Source: Rickettsiales bacterium (GTDB lineage Bacteria; Pseudomonadota; Alphaproteobacteria; Methylaequorales; Methylaequoraceae). From it: a stretch of DNA of 24,053 nucleotides. Below are positions 8,538 to 15,475 of the stretch, piece by piece; positions within the stretch are counted from its first letter, which is position 1, and each line of letters starts with the position of its first letter. The notes below the pieces were generated by a model that saw nothing but the letters and a program-made list of their open reading frames with translations, was not told the DNA's origin and ran no database searches. Position numbers and translations under genes: made by a program. The stretch spans positions 1 through 24,053 of the forward strand of contig PAYV01000030.1 of NCBI GenBank assembly GCA_002715305.1, given 5' to 3'.

Positions 8538-9344
8538 TTAATTAATAATTTTTATACCAAAATACGAAAAGTTAATAAACAAATAGCATAATAAAATTAT
8601 CTTTAAAGTTGTTTTACTGTTTAATCCATAAAAAAACCTCAAAGCTAATAAAGTAAGAATTATTATCGTCGAAAACAAACTCAATAATGATTTTTCATTT
8701 AAAAAATATTTAATATCACCGTATTGCTCTAAATTATAAAAATATCCTGTAACTAAAGAAATTATCAAAAATAAAAAAGTAAGATATAAGAATCTAATTG
8801 TTAAAGTTTCACCTTCGTATATTGATGGAAGCAAGCTACTTATATACTTATTATATGTTTGACTCTTTAAAATTCTTTCTTGCATAAAAACTGATAATGA
8901 AGTGATTGAACAAATAGTTAACATTGAGTAAGAAAACAAAGATGACAAAATGTGGATAATTAGCATTCTATTATTAAAAAGATCCATTTCAGTTGTTTTT
9001 GAACTATATAAAATTGTACTTATCAAAAAAAATGATAACAAAATTAAAAAAAATGGAAAAAAAATTATTCTCAAACGAATAAAAGCATGTGAAATAATTG
9101 ATAATACAAAATACAAAGACAATAAAATTATCATTAATAATAATGATATAATTGTTAAATTATTTGAATCGCTATATAGTTTGTAAGTATAAATTAAACA
9201 ACAAAAAGTTATGACTAATAAGAGATTAGATAAAAAAATAGTTTTATTTAAAAAACTTTTTTTCTCTATATGTAAAAAACAAATAAGTCCTAAATAAAGG
9301 AAACTTAAAATTAAAAAAATATTTATAATCAAACCTGCAGTCAT
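8538..9344 (-). CDS. ypjD: YpjD/CcsA-like cytochrome c assembly family inner-membrane protein
   Basis: Integral membrane protein of 268 residues with about eight hydrophobic helices covering nearly its whole length. The C-terminal half aligns by eye with E. coli YpjD (CorE) as I remember it: MLIIHILSSLFSYSMLTICS (histidine at the start of a helix, then SLFSY), a short linker with LLPS and E, LISLVTGYFY, KSLLSLFSTIIILTLLALRF, and YFGIKI at the end where YpjD has YFGSRI. This is the cytochrome c assembly (CcsA/HemX-like) fold, but the tryptophan-rich WWD haem motif of true CcsA/CcmF is absent, so haem handling is not implied. Start: I chose ATG at 9344; an in-frame TTG two codons upstream (9350) is the alternative. 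It heads the probable eight-gene operon dusB-ntr-trkA-dat. I do not know of ypjD in this position in other genomes. Confidence 0.7.
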   Translation of the reverse strand: MTAGLIINIFLILSFLYLGLICFLHIEKKSFLNKTIFLSNLLLVITFCCLIYTYKLYSDSNNLTIISLLLMIILLSLYFVLSIISHAFIRLRIIFFPFFLILLSFFLISTILYSSKTTEMDLFNNRMLIIHILSSLFSYSMLTICSITSLSVFMQERILKSQTYNKYISSLLPSIYEGETLTIRFLYLTFLFLIISLVTGYFYNLEQYGDIKYFLNEKSLLSLFSTIIILTLLALRFFYGLNSKTTLKIILLCYLFINFSYFGIKIIN

Positions 9345-9375
9345 ATACAATAATAATAATTTACCTTAATTTTTA
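9345..9375. promoter_or_regulatory. 31-bp divergent spacer between ypjD-like gene and ispDF
   Basis: The only space from which both the leftward eight-gene block and the rightward ispDF block can start. It is too short for two full sigma-70 promoters, so at least one must extend into a coding region. A TACAAT at 9346-9351 could be a rightward -10 box 24 bp before the ispDF ATG, but I see no convincing -35 partner, and AT-rich DNA yields such matches by chance. No Shine-Dalgarno sequence stands at the usual distance for ispDF; an AAGG on the minus strand (9364-9367) lies too far from the ypjD start to be persuasive. Confidence 0.3.
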
Positions 9376-10524
9376 ATGAAAAAAAAAAATATAGCAATAA
9401 TACTTAGCGGTGGAATAGGAAAAAGATTTAATGGAGAGGTTCCTAAACAATTTTATAAAATTGGAGATAAAACTATATTGGAACATTCTTTAATAAATAT
9501 TTTAGAACTCAAATTCTATAAAATCATAGTCGTAAGTCATAAAAGTATTATACATCTAACAAAATCTAATTTTAAAGATAAAAAAATAATAGTCATTAAT
9601 GGAGGAAAAAATAGACAGGACTCTGTTAAGAATGCACTTTTAGCTATTAAAAAATTTAAACCTGACAATGTAATTATTCATGACGCCGTAAGACCTTTTT
9701 ATTCAAAAGAACTATTGATAAAAATAGTAAAAAAACTTAATACTAGTTATTCCGCAGTTCCAGTTTTAAGGGTTCATGACTCTTTAAGATATTTAAATAA
9801 ACAAAAATATAAAAATATAGAAAGAGATAATATTTTTACAATTCAAACCCCTCAAGGTTTTAATTACAAAAAAATATTTAATGCATATAAAAATTTAGAT
9901 AAAATATACACAGATGATTCTATGATCGCTTTTGAAAATAATATAAAAATTAATACAATTGAAGGTGAGCGAGATAATATTAAAATCACAACAAAAAATG
10001 ATTATGATTACGCAAAAAAAAAAATAATGAAAAAAACTTTAAATATTAGAATTGGTCAGGGTTTTGATGTACATAATTTAATACCAGGAAAGTATCTAAT
10101 TCTATGCGGAATAAAAATTCCATATTCAAAAAAACTTGAAGGTCACTCAGATGCTGATGTGGGATTTCATTGTATTGTTGATTCAATTTTAGGAGCAATT
10201 GGCAAAGGTGATATTGGAGAACATTTTCCTCCATCTGAACAAAAATGGAAAGATAAACCATCAATATTTTTTATGAATTACACCAAAAATTTATTAATAC
10301 AGAAAAAATTTCAAATCAATAATTTAGATTTAACACTAATATGTGAAAAACCTAAATTGACAAAATATAAGGAAAAAATGAAACTAAGTATTTCTAAGGC
10401 TTTACTTTTAGATAAAGAAAAAATTAATATCAAAGCAACCACAACTGAAAAACTTGGTTTTGTGGGAAGGCAGGAGGGTATTGCTTGCCAATCTGTAGTG
10501 AGTGTTTCTGAACTTGATGAATAA
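9376..10524 (+). CDS. ispDF: Bifunctional IspD/IspF (MEP-pathway cytidylyltransferase and MECDP synthase)
   Basis: Fusion of two MEP isoprenoid enzymes: IspD (MEP + CTP to CDP-ME) and IspF (CDP-MEP to cyclic MECDP). IspD, residues 1-217: nucleotide loop LSGGIGKRFNGEVPKQF with the catalytic Arg and Lys, IIHDAVRPF, TIQTPQGF, TDDSM, EGERDNIKIT. IspF, residues 218-382: RIGQGFDVH and GHSDADVGFH (metal ligands), GDIGEHFPPSE, TTTEKLGF and GRQEGIACQSV. All metal and nucleotide residues I can check are present. Fused IspDF is common in Alphaproteobacteria. The junction is unusual: an A11 run (10014-10024) ends three bases before an in-frame ATG (10027, M218) that begins the IspF domain exactly. A one-base loss in the run would turn the fusion into two genes joined by TAATG. 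The 3' end overlaps pgpA by 8 bp. Confidence 0.95.
   Translation: MKKKNIAIILSGGIGKRFNGEVPKQFYKIGDKTILEHSLINILELKFYKIIVVSHKSIIHLTKSNFKDKKIIVINGGKNRQDSVKNALLAIKKFKPDNVIIHDAVRPFYSKELLIKIVKKLNTSYSAVPVLRVHDSLRYLNKQKYKNIERDNIFTIQTPQGFNYKKIFNAYKNLDKIYTDDSMIAFENNIKINTIEGERDNIKITTKNDYDYAKKKIMKKTLNIRIGQGFDVHNLIPGKYLILCGIKIPYSKKLEGHSDADVGFHCIVDSILGAIGKGDIGEHFPPSEQKWKDKPSIFFMNYTKNLLIQKKFQINNLDLTLICEKPKLTKYKEKMKLSISKALLLDKEKINIKATTTEKLGFVGRQEGIACQSVVSVSELDE
10014..10024 (+). repeat. A11 homopolymer at the IspD/IspF junction
   Basis: Eleven consecutive A's encode the three lysines and part of the isoleucine (K214-K216, I217) in the linker between domains. With ten A's the reading would be GCA AAA AAA AAA TAA, ending IspD at 216 residues, and the stop would overlap an ATG as TAATG. 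The run is therefore a candidate site of polymerase slippage or of a sequencing/assembly indel. Confidence 0.85.
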
Positions 10525-10972
10525 AAATAAAATTGCTGAATACTACAGTACAAGTTTTGGATTAGGTTATAGAACAAAATTTCCTGGAACTTTAGCTTCA
10601 TTTATTACACTTTTTCCTGTTTGGATGATAAAAGAAAAATTTTCAACAGATATCATTTTGGTAATAATCATTACCTATGCCTTTTTTGCTTTTTTATCAA
10701 TAAAAATTGTAACTGATAAAAATAAAAAAAAAGACCCACAATTTATAATTTCAGATGAACATTTAGGACAAGCAATTTCACTTTTATTCTGTGAGCAAAA
10801 AATTTTAGATTATTTACTAGCTTTTTTAATATTTAGATTTTTAGATATTAAAAAACCATTTCCAATTAATTATTTTGATAAAATTAATTCCCCTGCTGGT
10901 GTGCTTTTAGATGATGTTATGGCAGGAATAATAACATGCTCCTTATTTCTAGTTTTTTATGCAATTTATTGA
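10517..10972 (+). CDS. pgpA: Phosphatidylglycerophosphatase A
   Basis: Inner-membrane enzyme that dephosphorylates phosphatidylglycerophosphate to phosphatidylglycerol. Starting at ATG 10517 it has 151 residues, close to the family norm of about 160. Family motifs are in order: TSFGLGYRTKFPGTLASF near the N terminus, DPQFIISDEHLGQAISL (the DP..I.DE..G metal/phosphate motif), LIFRFLDIKKPFPINYFDKI and GVLLDDVMAG. Hydrophobic helices lie around residues 28-65, 95-110 and 135-150. A GTG at 10502 is an in-frame alternative but lies deeper inside ispDF and adds nothing conserved. It overlaps ispDF by 8 bp and the following CinA-like gene by 14 bp, which suggests coupled translation of all three. 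Confidence 0.92.
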   Translation: MNKNKIAEYYSTSFGLGYRTKFPGTLASFITLFPVWMIKEKFSTDIILVIIITYAFFAFLSIKIVTDKNKKKDPQFIISDEHLGQAISLLFCEQKILDYLLAFLIFRFLDIKKPFPINYFDKINSPAGVLLDDVMAGIITCSLFLVFYAIY

Positions 10973-11453
10973 ATTAAAGAAAAAATTTATTCACACCCTA
11001 AAAAGTAAGAAAATAAAAATCTGTTTAGCAGAATCTATTACAGGAGGATTTTTGTCATCAGAATTAATAAAAATTAAAGGGGCATCTAGCTTCATTGAAT
11101 ATTCTCTTGTTACATATAGTAATAGCTCAAAAGAAAAAATTTTAAATTTAAATGATGAAATAAAAAAATATGGTTTAGTAAGCCCTGAAGTTGCAAAAAT
11201 AATGGCAAAAAATGTAAGAAGATTTTCAAATTATAATAATTTACTCTCTATTTCATGTACGGGTTATGCAAGTAAAAATAAAGAAAAAGATTGCGAACTT
11301 GGTCTTGTCTATATTGGGATAATGTATAATGACGTTATAAAAGTTTTTAATCACAAATTTAAAGAGAAAAACAGGATTAAAATAATACAATTAACAACAG
11401 AACAAATGATAAAATTATCATATAATTTTATCATTCAATGTTGTAGAGAATAA
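10959..11453 (+). CDS. pncC: CinA C-terminal-domain protein (PncC-like NMN amidohydrolase)
   Basis: Stand-alone CinA C-terminal domain of 164 residues, the family that deamidates nicotinamide mononucleotide in pyridine-nucleotide salvage. The active-site landmarks are present: LAESITGG (S26 is the presumed nucleophile), GASSFIEYSLVTYSNSSK with Y53 and K58, and GLVSPEVAKIMA. The loop that in most members reads TGIAGPGGG is TGYASKNKEKD here (101-111), so the glycine-rich turn is lost, and activity could be altered. The N-terminal molybdopterin-binding-like half of full CinA is absent, as in E. coli PncC. In many alphaproteobacteria a short CinA follows ispDF, as it does here. Its last 23 bases overlap the convergent ftsB, and the last codons form a perfect inverted repeat. 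Confidence 0.85.
   Translation: MQFIELKKKFIHTLKSKKIKICLAESITGGFLSSELIKIKGASSFIEYSLVTYSNSSKEKILNLNDEIKKYGLVSPEVAKIMAKNVRRFSNYNNLLSISCTGYASKNKEKDCELGLVYIGIMYNDVIKVFNHKFKEKNRIKIIQLTTEQMIKLSYNFIIQCCRE
11405..11435. terminator. Perfect 14-bp inverted repeat at the convergent cinA/ftsB end (possible bidirectional terminator)
   Basis: The arms 11405-11418 and 11422-11435 are exact reverse complements around a 3-nt CAT loop. The stem contains a single G-C pair. It lies inside the last codons of the cinA-like gene and includes the ftsB stop codon (11431-11433), so it is at the 3' end of both convergent messages. Neither side has an immediate U-tract; on the plus strand a T6 begins 19 bases later (11454-11459). 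It is therefore not a textbook intrinsic terminator; a 3'-end stabilising hairpin or weak terminator is as likely. Confidence 0.4.
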
Positions 11454-11715
11454 TTTTTTGATCTTTATCTTTAAAAAATAATTTATCTTTCAAAACCTGC
11501 TTTCTAAATTCTTTATTGTTTTTGAAATTATATTGAAATTTTTTTAATTTTACTTTTTCATTCTCTAATTTTTTTTTTTCCAAGATAAGTTCATCAATTA
11601 TATTAAAATTTCCAAACAAAAATAATATACTTTTTTTACCTAAAAAAAGAGAGTGGATAATGAACAAAATAAAAAAAATGAATAGTAGAAATGATTTTTT
11701 TTTTTTTAAAATCAT
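11431..11715 (-). CDS. ftsB: FtsB/DivIC-type septum formation initiator protein
   Basis: Small bitopic divisome protein that bridges FtsL and FtsQ. It has 94 residues: a lysine-rich cytoplasmic start (MILKKKKS), one transmembrane helix (about 9-27), a periplasmic coiled coil (about 40-72, with ELILEKKKLENEKVKLKK) and a C-terminal segment with the family's FKDKDQKIILY ending. The sequence is too short and lysine-rich for strong motif evidence, but the eno-ftsB order is conserved across many proteobacteria and supports the call. The ATG follows the eno stop with no spacer (TAAATG). The gene carries two long A runs on its sense strand, A13 directly after the start (11695-11707) and A11 in the coiled coil (11569-11579). 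The pdhA gene that follows ftsB in many alphaproteobacteria is not here. Confidence 0.85.
   Translation of the reverse strand: MILKKKKSFLLFIFFILFIIHSLFLGKKSILFLFGNFNIIDELILEKKKLENEKVKLKKFQYNFKNNKEFRKQVLKDKLFFKDKDQKIILYNIE
11695..11707 (-). repeat. A13 homopolymer in codons 3-7 of ftsB
   Basis: Thirteen uninterrupted A's on the sense strand encode the end of Leu3 and Lys4-Lys7. It is the longest homopolymer I found in the window and sits where a slip would shift the frame of almost the whole protein. Confidence 0.85.
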
Positions 11716-12993
11716 TTATAAAAATATTTTGAAAGGACCATTTGATGAAAAAGAAATATCGTTATCACCATCTTCAATTCTCAATAATTGGTTATATTTA
11801 GCTATTCTTTCAGATCTTGACAAAGAACCAGTTTTAATTTGACCAGATGCAATTCCGACGGACAGGTCTGATATAAAAGTATCTTCTGTTTCACCTGACC
11901 TATGCGAAATAATAGTGTTAAATTTATTATTTTTGGCTAAATTAATAGCTTCTAATGTTTCTGTGAGAGTGCCTATTTGGTTTAATTTAATAAGAATAGA
12001 ATTTGCACAAGTTTCATTGATACCTTTTCTCAATTTTTCTGTTGATGTTACAAAAAGATCGTCTCCAACCAATTGACACTTCTTGCCTAAAGCAGATGTT
12101 AAATCTTTCCATCCATTCCAATCATTTTCATCTAATCCATCTTCAATCGATATAATCGGATAATTTCTAGTTAAATCTTCATAATATTTAATGAGAGATT
12201 GAGAATTTAACTGCAAAGATTCGCTTGAAAGATTATATTTATTGTCATCATAAAATTCTGAAGCTGCAACATCTAAAGCTATAAAAACATCTTTACCTGC
12301 TTTATAATTAGATGAATCTATAGCTTTTAAAATCAAATCAAGACATTCTTTATTGTTTGGAATATCAGGAGAAAAACCACCTTCGTCTCCAACAGATATA
12401 GAAAAATCATTTTTTATAAGAATATTTTTTAAACTATTAAAAATTTCACAACCTGCCCTCAGGGATTCTTTAAAGGAATCAAAGCCCATTGGAATAATCA
12501 TAAATTCTTGAAAATTTAATTTATTATTTGAATGGCATCCACCATTAATTATATTCATCATAGGTGTAGGTAAAATATTTGAAACTCCGCCAAGATATCT
12601 ATAAAGCGGTATATTAAAGAATTTAGAAGAGGCTCTAGCACATGCAAGAGATACTGCAAGTATTGCATTTGCGCCTAGCCTCGATTTATTCTTGGTACCA
12701 TCAAGTTCTATAAGAGTGTGATCAATATTTTTTTGATCAGATGCATCATATCCAAGAATTGTTTGTTTGATTTCACCATTTATTGCATCAACAGCTTTTG
12801 TAACACCTTTTGAAAAAAACCTAGATTTGTCATTATCCCTAAGCTCGTGAGATTCAAAACTTCCTGTTGATGCTCCGGATGGAACAGAGGCCGAAACAAA
12901 AATCTCAGAGTTCAGCAGAAGGTCACATTCAACTGTTGGAACTCCTCTACTATCAATTATTTCTCTAGCAAAAATATTTTTAATTTTTGGCAT
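11716..12993 (-). CDS. eno: Enolase (phosphopyruvate hydratase)
   Basis: Glycolytic enzyme converting 2-phosphoglycerate to phosphoenolpyruvate; Mg-dependent and cytoplasmic. The 425 residues are standard length. Visible motifs: REIIDSRGVPTVE, SGASTGSFESHELRD loop (about 40-54), MMNIINGGCHSNNKLNFQEF, VGDEGGFSPD, the Mg ligand segments IALDVAASEFY, SIEDGLDENDW and LVGDDLFVTS, the catalytic lysine in ILIKLNQIGTLTET, and ISHRSGETEDTFISDLSVG. The NGGxHxxN loop has Cys and Ser where Ala and Ala are usual (NGGAHADN), a conservative change near but not in the active site. It is three bases after kdsA and abuts ftsB. tpiA, another glycolytic gene, is at the head of the same block. Confidence 0.97.
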   Translation of the reverse strand: MPKIKNIFAREIIDSRGVPTVECDLLLNSEIFVSASVPSGASTGSFESHELRDNDKSRFFSKGVTKAVDAINGEIKQTILGYDASDQKNIDHTLIELDGTKNKSRLGANAILAVSLACARASSKFFNIPLYRYLGGVSNILPTPMMNIINGGCHSNNKLNFQEFMIIPMGFDSFKESLRAGCEIFNSLKNILIKNDFSISVGDEGGFSPDIPNNKECLDLILKAIDSSNYKAGKDVFIALDVAASEFYDDNKYNLSSESLQLNSQSLIKYYEDLTRNYPIISIEDGLDENDWNGWKDLTSALGKKCQLVGDDLFVTSTEKLRKGINETCANSILIKLNQIGTLTETLEAINLAKNNKFNTIISHRSGETEDTFISDLSVGIASGQIKTGSLSRSERIAKYNQLLRIEDGDNDISFSSNGPFKIFL

Positions 12994-12996
12994 AAT

Positions 12997-13830
12997 TTAA
13001 AATATATCACTTTTAGCTAAGTTATCATAAAGTTTTACTGATTGAATTAATTTTCCTAATTTCTTTAAAGGGATCATACTGTCACCGTCTGAAGGAGCAT
13101 TCTTAGGTTTTTCATGAGTTTCAATAAACAAACCAGATATTCCAACAGTAACACATGCTTTAGATAGAACATCTATAAATTGAGATTGTCCACCAGAATG
13201 TATACCTTTTCCTCCAGGTAATTGAACAGAATGCGAAGCATCAAATATAACTGGAAAACCTGTTAATTTTAATATGGGTAATGACCTTATATCAGTTACT
13301 AGGTTATTGTATCCAAACATGGTTCCTCTTTCAGTAAGAACAATATTTTTATTATTTGTAGATAAAAGTTTTTCAACAATATATTTCACGTCTGATGGAG
13401 CTAAAAATTGCCCTTTTTTTATATTTACAGGCAAACCAGTCTTGCCAGCTGAAACTAGTAAATCAGTTTGTCTACATAAAAATGCTGGTATTTGTATTAA
13501 ATCTAATATTTTTTCTGCATGAGAAATTTGAGAAACTTCATGAACATCAGATGTAACAGGGCATTGAAATTCTTGCTTTATCATTGATAAAATATTTAAA
13601 CCCTCTTTTATTCCTACACCTCTTTTACTTCTATAACTTGATCTATTTGCTTTATCAAAAGAACTCTTGTAAATATATTCAAATTTTAATTTTTTTGATA
13701 ATTTATCAATTTCTGAACAAATTTCGAATGCATGTTGCTTACTTTCTATTTGACATGGACCCAAAATAAATTTTATTTCATTATTATTTGCAAAAGTAAT
13801 ATTTTTAATTTTAACTTTATGATTCTTCAT
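12997..13830 (-). CDS. kdsA: 3-deoxy-D-manno-octulosonate 8-phosphate synthase
   Basis: Condenses phosphoenolpyruvate with arabinose 5-phosphate to Kdo-8-phosphate for lipopolysaccharide inner core, so the organism probably makes LPS. The TIM-barrel protein has 277 residues. Motifs: ILGPCQIES (22-30), SSFDKANRSSYRSKRG, CPVTSDVHE, IQIPAFLCRQTDLL, VNIKKGQFLAP, TERGTMFGYNNLVTD, VIFDASHSVQ, SGGQ and GLFIETHEKPKNAPSDG. C26 in GPC is the cysteine that marks the metal-dependent class of KdsA; metal-independent enzymes such as that of E. coli have Asn there. The enzyme's PEP could be supplied by enolase, encoded immediately downstream. Its start overlaps the pyrG end by 14 bp. Confidence 0.95.
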   Translation of the reverse strand: MKNHKVKIKNITFANNNEIKFILGPCQIESKQHAFEICSEIDKLSKKLKFEYIYKSSFDKANRSSYRSKRGVGIKEGLNILSMIKQEFQCPVTSDVHEVSQISHAEKILDLIQIPAFLCRQTDLLVSAGKTGLPVNIKKGQFLAPSDVKYIVEKLLSTNNKNIVLTERGTMFGYNNLVTDIRSLPILKLTGFPVIFDASHSVQLPGGKGIHSGGQSQFIDVLSKACVTVGISGLFIETHEKPKNAPSDGDSMIPLKKLGKLIQSVKLYDNLAKSDIF

Positions 13831-15451
13831 TTAATTTATTTTCAATTAAAGCTTTAATATAAGAGTTAAAAATATCATGTGGCTTGAAAGGTGTTGATTT
13901 TAATTCAGGATGAAATTGGACACCAACAAACCAGGGATGATCAACTCTTTCCATAATTTCAACTAAATTTCCGTCTGGAGACATACCTGATATAACTATT
14001 CCACTATTTTTTATTTTTTCAATAAAATTATAATTTACCTCATACCTATGTCTATGCCTTTCACGTATAATTGAATTTTTGTAGATTGAAAAAGCTTTAG
14101 TTCCTTTTTTAATTTTTGATTTATAAGAACCTAGCCGCATACTTCCTCCAAGATTATTTAAATCTTGTTTAAATTTTTTTTTATTTTTTATCCATTCATG
14201 CATCATTGATATCACAGGAATTGAGGTTTTACCAAATTCAGTAGATGATGCATTTTCAAATCCCTTAAGATTTCTAATAGATTCAATTATTGCTAATTGC
14301 ATTCCAAAACATATTCCAAGAAATGGTTTTCCTGAATTTTTTGAATATTTTATAGCATTAATTTTTCCTTCCGAGCCATCTTTACCAAATCCACCTGGCA
14401 CTAAAATTCCATGAAAGTTTTTTAAAACTTTGGAACAATTATTGAGATTTTTTAATTTTCTTGAATCTATCCAAGAAATCTTAACTCTAGTATTATTAAA
14501 TATACCACTGTGAAACAATGCTTCATTAAGTGACTTATATGATTCACTTAAATTTGTATACTTGCCAACAATTGCAATGCTAACTTCACCATTTAAATTT
14601 TCTAATTTTTTTAGAAATTTCTCCCATAAATTCAAAACGACTTTATTTGTTTTATTTAGATTAAAATGTCCAAAAATTTGTTTTAATATTCCTTCATTGT
14701 AAAGTTTGATAGGTACTTCATAGATAGTTTTGGCGTTTTCAACCATTATTACAGATTCATATGACAAGTTACAAAATAAAGAAATTTTATTTTTTTGTTC
14801 TTTATCAAATTTTTTTTCAGATCTACATAATAGAATATCAGGTTGAATTCCAAGCCCCAAAAGTTCTTTCACTGAATGTTGTGTTGGCTTAGTTTTAAAT
14901 TCATTAGCTGAATCTAAATAAGGAACTAATGTTAAGTGAATAAAACATGTTTTATTTCTACCTAATTCGTTTCTAAGTTGTCTTAAAGCCTCAAGAAAGG
15001 GCAAACTTTCAATATCTCCAACAGTTCCTCCAATTTCACAAATCACGTAATCCTCATTATTTAAATCATCTTTGATAAAATTTTTAATCTCATCTGTTAC
15101 ATGAGGAATAACTTGAACAGTTGAACCAAGATAATCGCCTTTTCGCTCTTTTTTCAGAACTTTTGAATATACTTTTCCAGAAGTAATATTATCACTTTTT
15201 TTTGACTTAATTCCTGTAAATCTCTCATAATGACCTAAATCCATATCAGTCTCAGCTCCATCATCTGTAACAAAAACTTCACCATGTTGAGATGGATTCA
15301 TTGTGCCGGGATCAATATTTAGATAAGGATCTAATTTTCTTACCCTTACTTTGTATTTAGATAGTTGTAATAAAGAGGCTATTGAAGACGAAACGATTCC
15401 TTTACCAAGTGACGAAACCACACCACCTGTGATAAAGATAAATTTAGTCAT
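13817..15451 (-). CDS. pyrG: CTP synthase
   Basis: Glutamine-dependent amination of UTP to CTP. 544 residues, the family's usual size. N-terminal synthetase domain: FITGGVVSSLGKGIVSSSIA (P-loop, about 6-25), RKLDPYLNIDPGTMNP, DDGAETDMDLGHYERF, CEIGGTVGDIES. C-terminal class I glutamine amidotransferase (from about 295): AIVGKYTNLSESYKSLNEAL, LVPGGFGKDG, the nucleophile elbow FLGICFGMQLA, RHRHRYEVN and VQFHPEL with the triad His and Glu. The 24-bp gap to secG, which lies upstream, holds no recognisable signal. tpiA-secG-pyrG-kdsA-eno-ftsB is a recurrent alphaproteobacterial neighbourhood. Confidence 0.97.
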   Translation of the reverse strand: MTKFIFITGGVVSSLGKGIVSSSIASLLQLSKYKVRVRKLDPYLNIDPGTMNPSQHGEVFVTDDGAETDMDLGHYERFTGIKSKKSDNITSGKVYSKVLKKERKGDYLGSTVQVIPHVTDEIKNFIKDDLNNEDYVICEIGGTVGDIESLPFLEALRQLRNELGRNKTCFIHLTLVPYLDSANEFKTKPTQHSVKELLGLGIQPDILLCRSEKKFDKEQKNKISLFCNLSYESVIMVENAKTIYEVPIKLYNEGILKQIFGHFNLNKTNKVVLNLWEKFLKKLENLNGEVSIAIVGKYTNLSESYKSLNEALFHSGIFNNTRVKISWIDSRKLKNLNNCSKVLKNFHGILVPGGFGKDGSEGKINAIKYSKNSGKPFLGICFGMQLAIIESIRNLKGFENASSTEFGKTSIPVISMMHEWIKNKKKFKQDLNNLGGSMRLGSYKSKIKKGTKAFSIYKNSIIRERHRHRYEVNYNFIEKIKNSGIVISGMSPDGNLVEIMERVDHPWFVGVQFHPELKSTPFKPHDIFNSYIKALIENKLNEES

Positions 15452-15475
15452 GACTTATCATAAATTTAAATTTTG

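Noticed and set aside
9324..9329. Perfect TATAAT as a rightward promoter for ispDF
   Set aside because: It lies inside the ypjD coding region with no acceptable -35 box at 16-18 bp, and such hexamers are expected by chance at this AT content.
10311..10601. Minus-strand open frame of 96 codons across the ispDF/pgpA junction
   Set aside because: Antisense to two well-supported genes; its composition is what the complement of IspF codons gives.
10959..10972. UGA reassignment (as in some reduced genomes)
   Set aside because: UGA ends pgpA, ntrB, ntrX and ftsB at the expected family lengths, so it is a stop codon here.
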